From assembly GCA_947488815.1 (NCBI GenBank), contig CANLCC010000032.1:1-24280 (forward strand): a stretch of 24,280 nt of DNA. The letters run 5' to 3'. The stretch comes from CAIQIA01 sp945861105 (GTDB lineage Bacteria; Cyanobacteriota; Cyanobacteriia; PCC-6307; Cyanobiaceae). The notes below the pieces were generated by a model. It made no database searches. It was not told the DNA's origin and saw only the letters and a list, made by a program, of their open reading frames with translations. Made by a program: the position numbers and the translations under genes. Shown piece after piece: positions 21,450 to 24,280 of this stretch. Numbering within the stretch: the first letter of the stretch is position 1; every line of letters begins with the position of its first letter.

Positions 21450-23123
21450 GTGTTGATCTCGACGTTTGAGGATTTCGCCGCACGGGCTGATTATTCGCTG
21501 CTGGACGGGCTGCAGCCCGATCCCCAGGCCACGGTCGATGGGGATGACCACCGGCCCCGGCAGGTGTTGTCGGGCCATTACGTGCCGGTCACACCGACGC
21601 CACTGCCGCAACCGCAGCTTGTGGCCCACAGCAGCAGCCTGTTCGCTGACCTGGGTCTGAGCGAGGTGCTGGTGCAAGACGACAGCTTCAGGCGGTTGTT
21701 CTCCGGAGACATCCGTGTGGCAACGGGGCCGATGCGCCCCTATGGCTGGGCGACCGGGTATGCCCTGTCGATCTACGGCAGCGAATTCATCCAGCAGTGT
21801 CCGTTCGGCACCGGCAATGGCTATGGCGATGGCCGGGCCCTCTCGGTGTTTGAAGGGGTGTTCGACCATCAGCGCTGGGAGATGCAGCTCAAAGGGGGGG
21901 GACCGACGCCCTATTGCCGTGGCGCCGATGGCCGGGCCGTGCTGCGGTCGAGTGTGCGCGAATTTCTGGCCCAGGAGTTCATGCATGCCCTGGGGGTGCC
22001 CACGTCCCGCTCGCTGACGCTCTTCGTGTCTAGCAGCGAAACCGTCCGTCGGCCCTGGTACAGCCCCCAGTCGTCGTCGTTTGATCCCGACATCCTGGTG
22101 GATGAGCCCACGGCCATCACCACCCGGGTGGCACCGTCATTTCTGCGGGTTGGTCAGCTGGAGTTGTTCGCCCGTCGTGTCCGCAGTCAGGCCCATCCTG
22201 CGGCATGGGCCGAACTGCGGATGATCGTTGAGCATCTGATTGAACGCAATTACCGGTCTGAGATTGACCCAGGTCTTGACTTCAGCGAACAGGTGGTGCA
22301 GCTGGCCGCACTGTTCCGCGGCAGGCTCACGGCTCTGGTTGCCGACTGGTTGCGGGTGGGCTATTGCCAGGGAAATTTCAACAGCGACAACTGTGCGGCC
22401 GGTGGCTTCACCCTGGATTATGGACCCTTCGGATTCTGTGAATTGTTTGATCTGCGGTTTCAACCTTGGACCGGTGGTGGCGAACATTTCTGCTTCTTCA
22501 ACCAACCGGCAGCGGCCGAGGCTAATTTCGAGATGTTCTGGAAAGCCCTGCGGCCCTTGCTTGAAGGCAACACCCAGGCCCTGGAGCGGCTCGATCAGAT
22601 CCACGACGGTTTTGCTGCTGTGATGCAGCAGCAGGTTGAGGCCATGTGGGCGCGCAAGCTGGGCCTCAACGGCTACGACGCCGTTCTGGTCAACGACCTC
22701 CTGCAGCTGCTGATCAGGTCAAAAGCCGACTACACGATCCTGTTTCGCCGGCTGTCTCAGCTGCCCAGCGAACCGGCCGAGTTGCACGACAGCTTCTACC
22801 TGCCCAGTTCCGACGACCTCGACGGGCAATGGCGAGGCTGGCTGGACCGCTGGCGCCGGCAGCTCATGGCCACGGGCGAGCTGGAGACGGTGGCGGCGGC
22901 GATGCGCCAGGTGAACCCGGCCATCACCTGGCGTGAATGGTTGGTGGCACCGGCCTATCGCCAGGCCGCCCAGGGGGATCACGGTCCCCTCCACGACTGG
23001 CAGGCCTTGTTCCGCCATCCCTACGAAGCACCCCCGGCGGCGGTGGCTGCCCAGGTCGACCGCAGGCGACCGCGGGAATTCTTCAATGCCGGCGGCATCT
23101 CCCATTACAGCTGTTCCTCGTGA
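21450..23123 (+). CDS. selO: SelO-family protein adenylyltransferase (YdiU/UPF0061)
   Basis: A 557-residue pseudokinase-fold enzyme. SelO proteins transfer AMP from ATP to Ser, Thr or Tyr of target proteins and are linked to redox homeostasis. Present are the MQLKGGGPTPYCRGADGRAV loop (Lys148) and the catalytic region QGNFNSDN (307-314) with Asp313, Asn314 and, ten residues later, Asp323 of DYGPFGF. The Asp-Asn/Asp spacing equals D252-N253/D262 of the Pseudomonas enzyme. Unlike typical SelO, which has HGV before the catalytic Asn-x-Asp-Asn, this one has QGN. The C-terminus is CSS with Cys555 at the position of selenocysteine in eukaryotic SelO. The start is a GTG, 24 bp after thiD. AlsD follows after 68 bp. 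Confidence 0.93.
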   Translation: MLISTFEDFAARADYSLLDGLQPDPQATVDGDDHRPRQVLSGHYVPVTPTPLPQPQLVAHSSSLFADLGLSEVLVQDDSFRRLFSGDIRVATGPMRPYGWATGYALSIYGSEFIQQCPFGTGNGYGDGRALSVFEGVFDHQRWEMQLKGGGPTPYCRGADGRAVLRSSVREFLAQEFMHALGVPTSRSLTLFVSSSETVRRPWYSPQSSSFDPDILVDEPTAITTRVAPSFLRVGQLELFARRVRSQAHPAAWAELRMIVEHLIERNYRSEIDPGLDFSEQVVQLAALFRGRLTALVADWLRVGYCQGNFNSDNCAAGGFTLDYGPFGFCELFDLRFQPWTGGGEHFCFFNQPAAAEANFEMFWKALRPLLEGNTQALERLDQIHDGFAAVMQQQVEAMWARKLGLNGYDAVLVNDLLQLLIRSKADYTILFRRLSQLPSEPAELHDSFYLPSSDDLDGQWRGWLDRWRRQLMATGELETVAAAMRQVNPAITWREWLVAPAYRQAAQGDHGPLHDWQALFRHPYEAPPAAVAAQVDRRRPREFFNAGGISHYSCSS

Positions 23124-23157
23124 GCGTGGATCAGGTCGGCAGGTTGCCGCTCTGGGT

Positions 23158-23170
23158 AGGGTCAGACCCT
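23158..23170 (+). promoter_or_regulatory. 13-bp perfect dyad upstream of the RHH-acetolactate decarboxylase gene
   Basis: AGGGTC-A-GACCCT is a perfect inverted repeat of 6-bp arms about one central base, ending 21 nt before the ATG of the next gene. Because that gene carries an apparent ribbon-helix-helix domain, the dyad is a candidate operator for autoregulation. As an RNA it could form only a poor hairpin, its loop being one base. The role is inference. Confidence 0.4.
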
Positions 23171-23191
23171 GGCCCACCGCCGGTTCACCCC

Positions 23192-24046
23192 ATGGCTTCC
23201 TCCCACGCCTCCAGCCATCATCTGGATGTCCGTCTTGGCGATGGTCTCTACACGGCTTTGCAGGAGCGTTGCCGTCGGACAGGTGAAAGCGCCAGCCATG
23301 TGATCCGTGAAGCGTTGGCGGCGGCGCTGGATCTGGAACACCACACCATCTACCAGGTGTCCACCTCCGGCGCCCTGGTGCAGGGGGTCTACGGGGGCTG
23401 TGTGCGGGTGAGCGAACTGCTCCAGCACGGCGATTTCGGTCTGGGCACCTTTGAGGGCCTTGATGGTGAGGGGATCCTGCTGGATGGCTGTTGTTGGCAG
23501 GCCTGCGGCGATGGCACGGTGCGCCAGGCGCCTGGCGATGCGCTTTCCCCGTTCTGGGTGACCACGCGTTTTCAGGCCGACCACAGCGAGATCCTCAGCC
23601 AGGTGGCCAGCTGGGCTGATCTCATGAGTCGGCTCGACGGCTTGCGTGACAGCGACAACCTGTTCGTCGCGATTCGCCTGCGGGGGGTGTTTGATCGGAT
23701 CCGCTACCGGGTGGCTTGCAAGGCCGAGCCCGGCGTGAATCTGGTGAGCGCCACGAAAGCCCAGGCCACCTTTGACCTCAACGACGTGGCCGGCACCCTG
23801 GTGGGTTTCTGGACGCCCAGCTACGCCCGCACGATCAACGTGCCTGGCTATCACCTGCATCTGCTCAGCGATGACCGTCGCCACGCCGGCCATGTGCTCG
23901 AACTGCAGAGCCGTGAACTGTGCGTGGAGTTGCATCGCGAAAGCCATCTGCAGCTGGTGTTGCCCGAAACATCTTCGTTCCTGCGGGCGGATCTCAGCAG
24001 CGATCCGGCGGCGGCCCTGGCCCAAGCTGAAGGGAATCACCGCTGA
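23192..24046 (+). CDS. Acetolactate decarboxylase with N-terminal ribbon-helix-helix-like domain
   Basis: A 284-residue protein in two parts. Residues 10-47 (HLDVRLGDGLYTALQERCRR, then TGESASHVIREALAAAL) read as a ribbon-helix-helix DNA-binding unit: one strand, helix, TGxSxSxVIREAL turn and second helix, as in CopG/Arc proteins. Residues 52-265 are acetolactate decarboxylase, which converts 2-acetolactate to acetoin. Zinc ligands H221, H223 and H234 keep the HxH-x10-H spacing of the Brevibacillus enzyme (H194, H196, H207). E93 (LDGE) and R173 match its active-site Glu and Arg. Typical enzymes lack the N-terminal unit. The ATG at 23192 was chosen; an upstream extension overlaps selO and is rejected. 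Fourth gene after sbpA on the strand, 68 bp from selO. Confidence 0.88.
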   Translation: MASSHASSHHLDVRLGDGLYTALQERCRRTGESASHVIREALAAALDLEHHTIYQVSTSGALVQGVYGGCVRVSELLQHGDFGLGTFEGLDGEGILLDGCCWQACGDGTVRQAPGDALSPFWVTTRFQADHSEILSQVASWADLMSRLDGLRDSDNLFVAIRLRGVFDRIRYRVACKAEPGVNLVSATKAQATFDLNDVAGTLVGFWTPSYARTINVPGYHLHLLSDDRRHAGHVLELQSRELCVELHRESHLQLVLPETSSFLRADLSSDPAAALAQAEGNHR

Positions 24047-24280
24047 CAGCTCCATGCCCCAGCGCCGAGGCCATGGGCTGGTGGTGTTCACGGTGAGCTC
24101 GTACCGCCGGGAGCTTCTGTTCGTTACGACCTTCCAGGCATTGCCCGTCAACCGTGAGGCCTTTGCGGGCCATGGTGATCGAAATGCCTCACACCCCGGG
24201 CTATCTGGAACAGGTCCCGGCGGCTGATCTGGTCAAGTGCACAATGGCTGAGCGTCTGACCTGCTGCCATGAACACTGAC
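24047..24280. other. Right-edge region, no confident gene
   Basis: A hairpin directly follows the decarboxylase stop: CCATG at 24052-24056 pairs with CATGG at 24072-24076, plus CC/GG inside a C-C mismatch, with a 9-nt loop and no T-run; a weak termination or stability element. An ATG at 24269 (reading MNTD to the edge) may begin the next plus-strand gene. The rest shows no protein-like frame that I can support. Confidence 0.35.

Noticed and set aside
20556..21986. 476-aa minus-strand ORF opposite thiD/selO
   Set aside because: Shadow; spans two genes and has no domain features.
22937..23191. In-frame N-terminal extension of the decarboxylase
   Set aside because: Overlaps the end of selO out of frame and is Pro/Gly/Arg-rich; the ATG at 23192 gives a sensible N-terminus.
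1..24280. tRNA, rRNA, CRISPR arrays, insertion sequences
   Set aside because: I looked for cloverleaf-like genes, repeat-spacer patterns, transposase motifs and long terminal repeats and saw none.

Overview
The window is a GC-rich, gene-dense stretch of cyanobacterial chromosome with almost no intergenic space. Form IA (alpha-carboxysomal) rbcL next to csoS1 and csoS1D, together with light-independent protochlorophyllide reductase genes (chlN, chlB) and an SbtA bicarbonate transporter, points to an alpha-cyanobacterium. The high GC suggests the Cyanobium / Synechococcus subcluster 5 group rather than Prochlorococcus. I infer the organism from gene content and did not test it by alignment. I saw no rRNA, tRNA, CRISPR or insertion sequence.

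Left part (1-7.6 kb): CO2 concentration and chlorophyll synthesis. On the minus strand lie csoS1D, sbtA, sbtB, csoS1 and the 5' part of rbcL, which runs off the left edge. rdgB (HAM1) sits among them on the plus strand. Two small conserved-looking genes (orf99, orf134) then lead into chlN-chlB on the plus strand. The order chlB-chlN-hypothetical-csoS1D-rdgB-csoS1-rbcL matches what I remember of picocyanobacteria, but here sbtA-sbtB is inserted between rdgB and csoS1. chlL is not in the window.

Middle part (7.6-15.2 kb): housekeeping and poorly known genes. It holds a 70-aa orphan, a fused gamma-glutamylcyclotransferase-like/DUF429 protein, glycogen phosphorylase (glgP), an HdeD-like membrane protein, a 59-aa orphan, a NahK-like sugar kinase translationally coupled to a DOMON-like protein, a small J-domain protein and a small secreted four-cysteine protein.

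Right part (15.3-20.6 kb): a complete sulfate uptake regulon. cysT-cysW diverge from cysA. Then come three minus-strand genes: an Rrf2 regulator, a Crp-family regulator (CysR-like) and a 73-aa ORF overlapping its stop by ATGA. The sulfate-binding protein gene sbpA diverges from the Rrf2 gene. cysA and sbpA share a TGCTAG element exactly 27 nt before their GTG starts, and the sbpA upstream region carries three ACAACCG repeats.

Far right (20.6-24.3 kb): thiD, a SelO-family protein AMPylator and an acetolactate decarboxylase follow sbpA on the same strand at short spacing. The decarboxylase carries an N-terminal ribbon-helix-helix-like DNA-binding segment, and a perfect 13-bp dyad lies just upstream of it. 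This possible metabolic enzyme-repressor fusion is the most novel-looking item in the window.

Window-wide, all five convergent gene junctions overlap at their 3' ends by 10 to 57 bp (one depends on the tentative 73-aa ORF), so no free intergenic terminator is visible at any of them.
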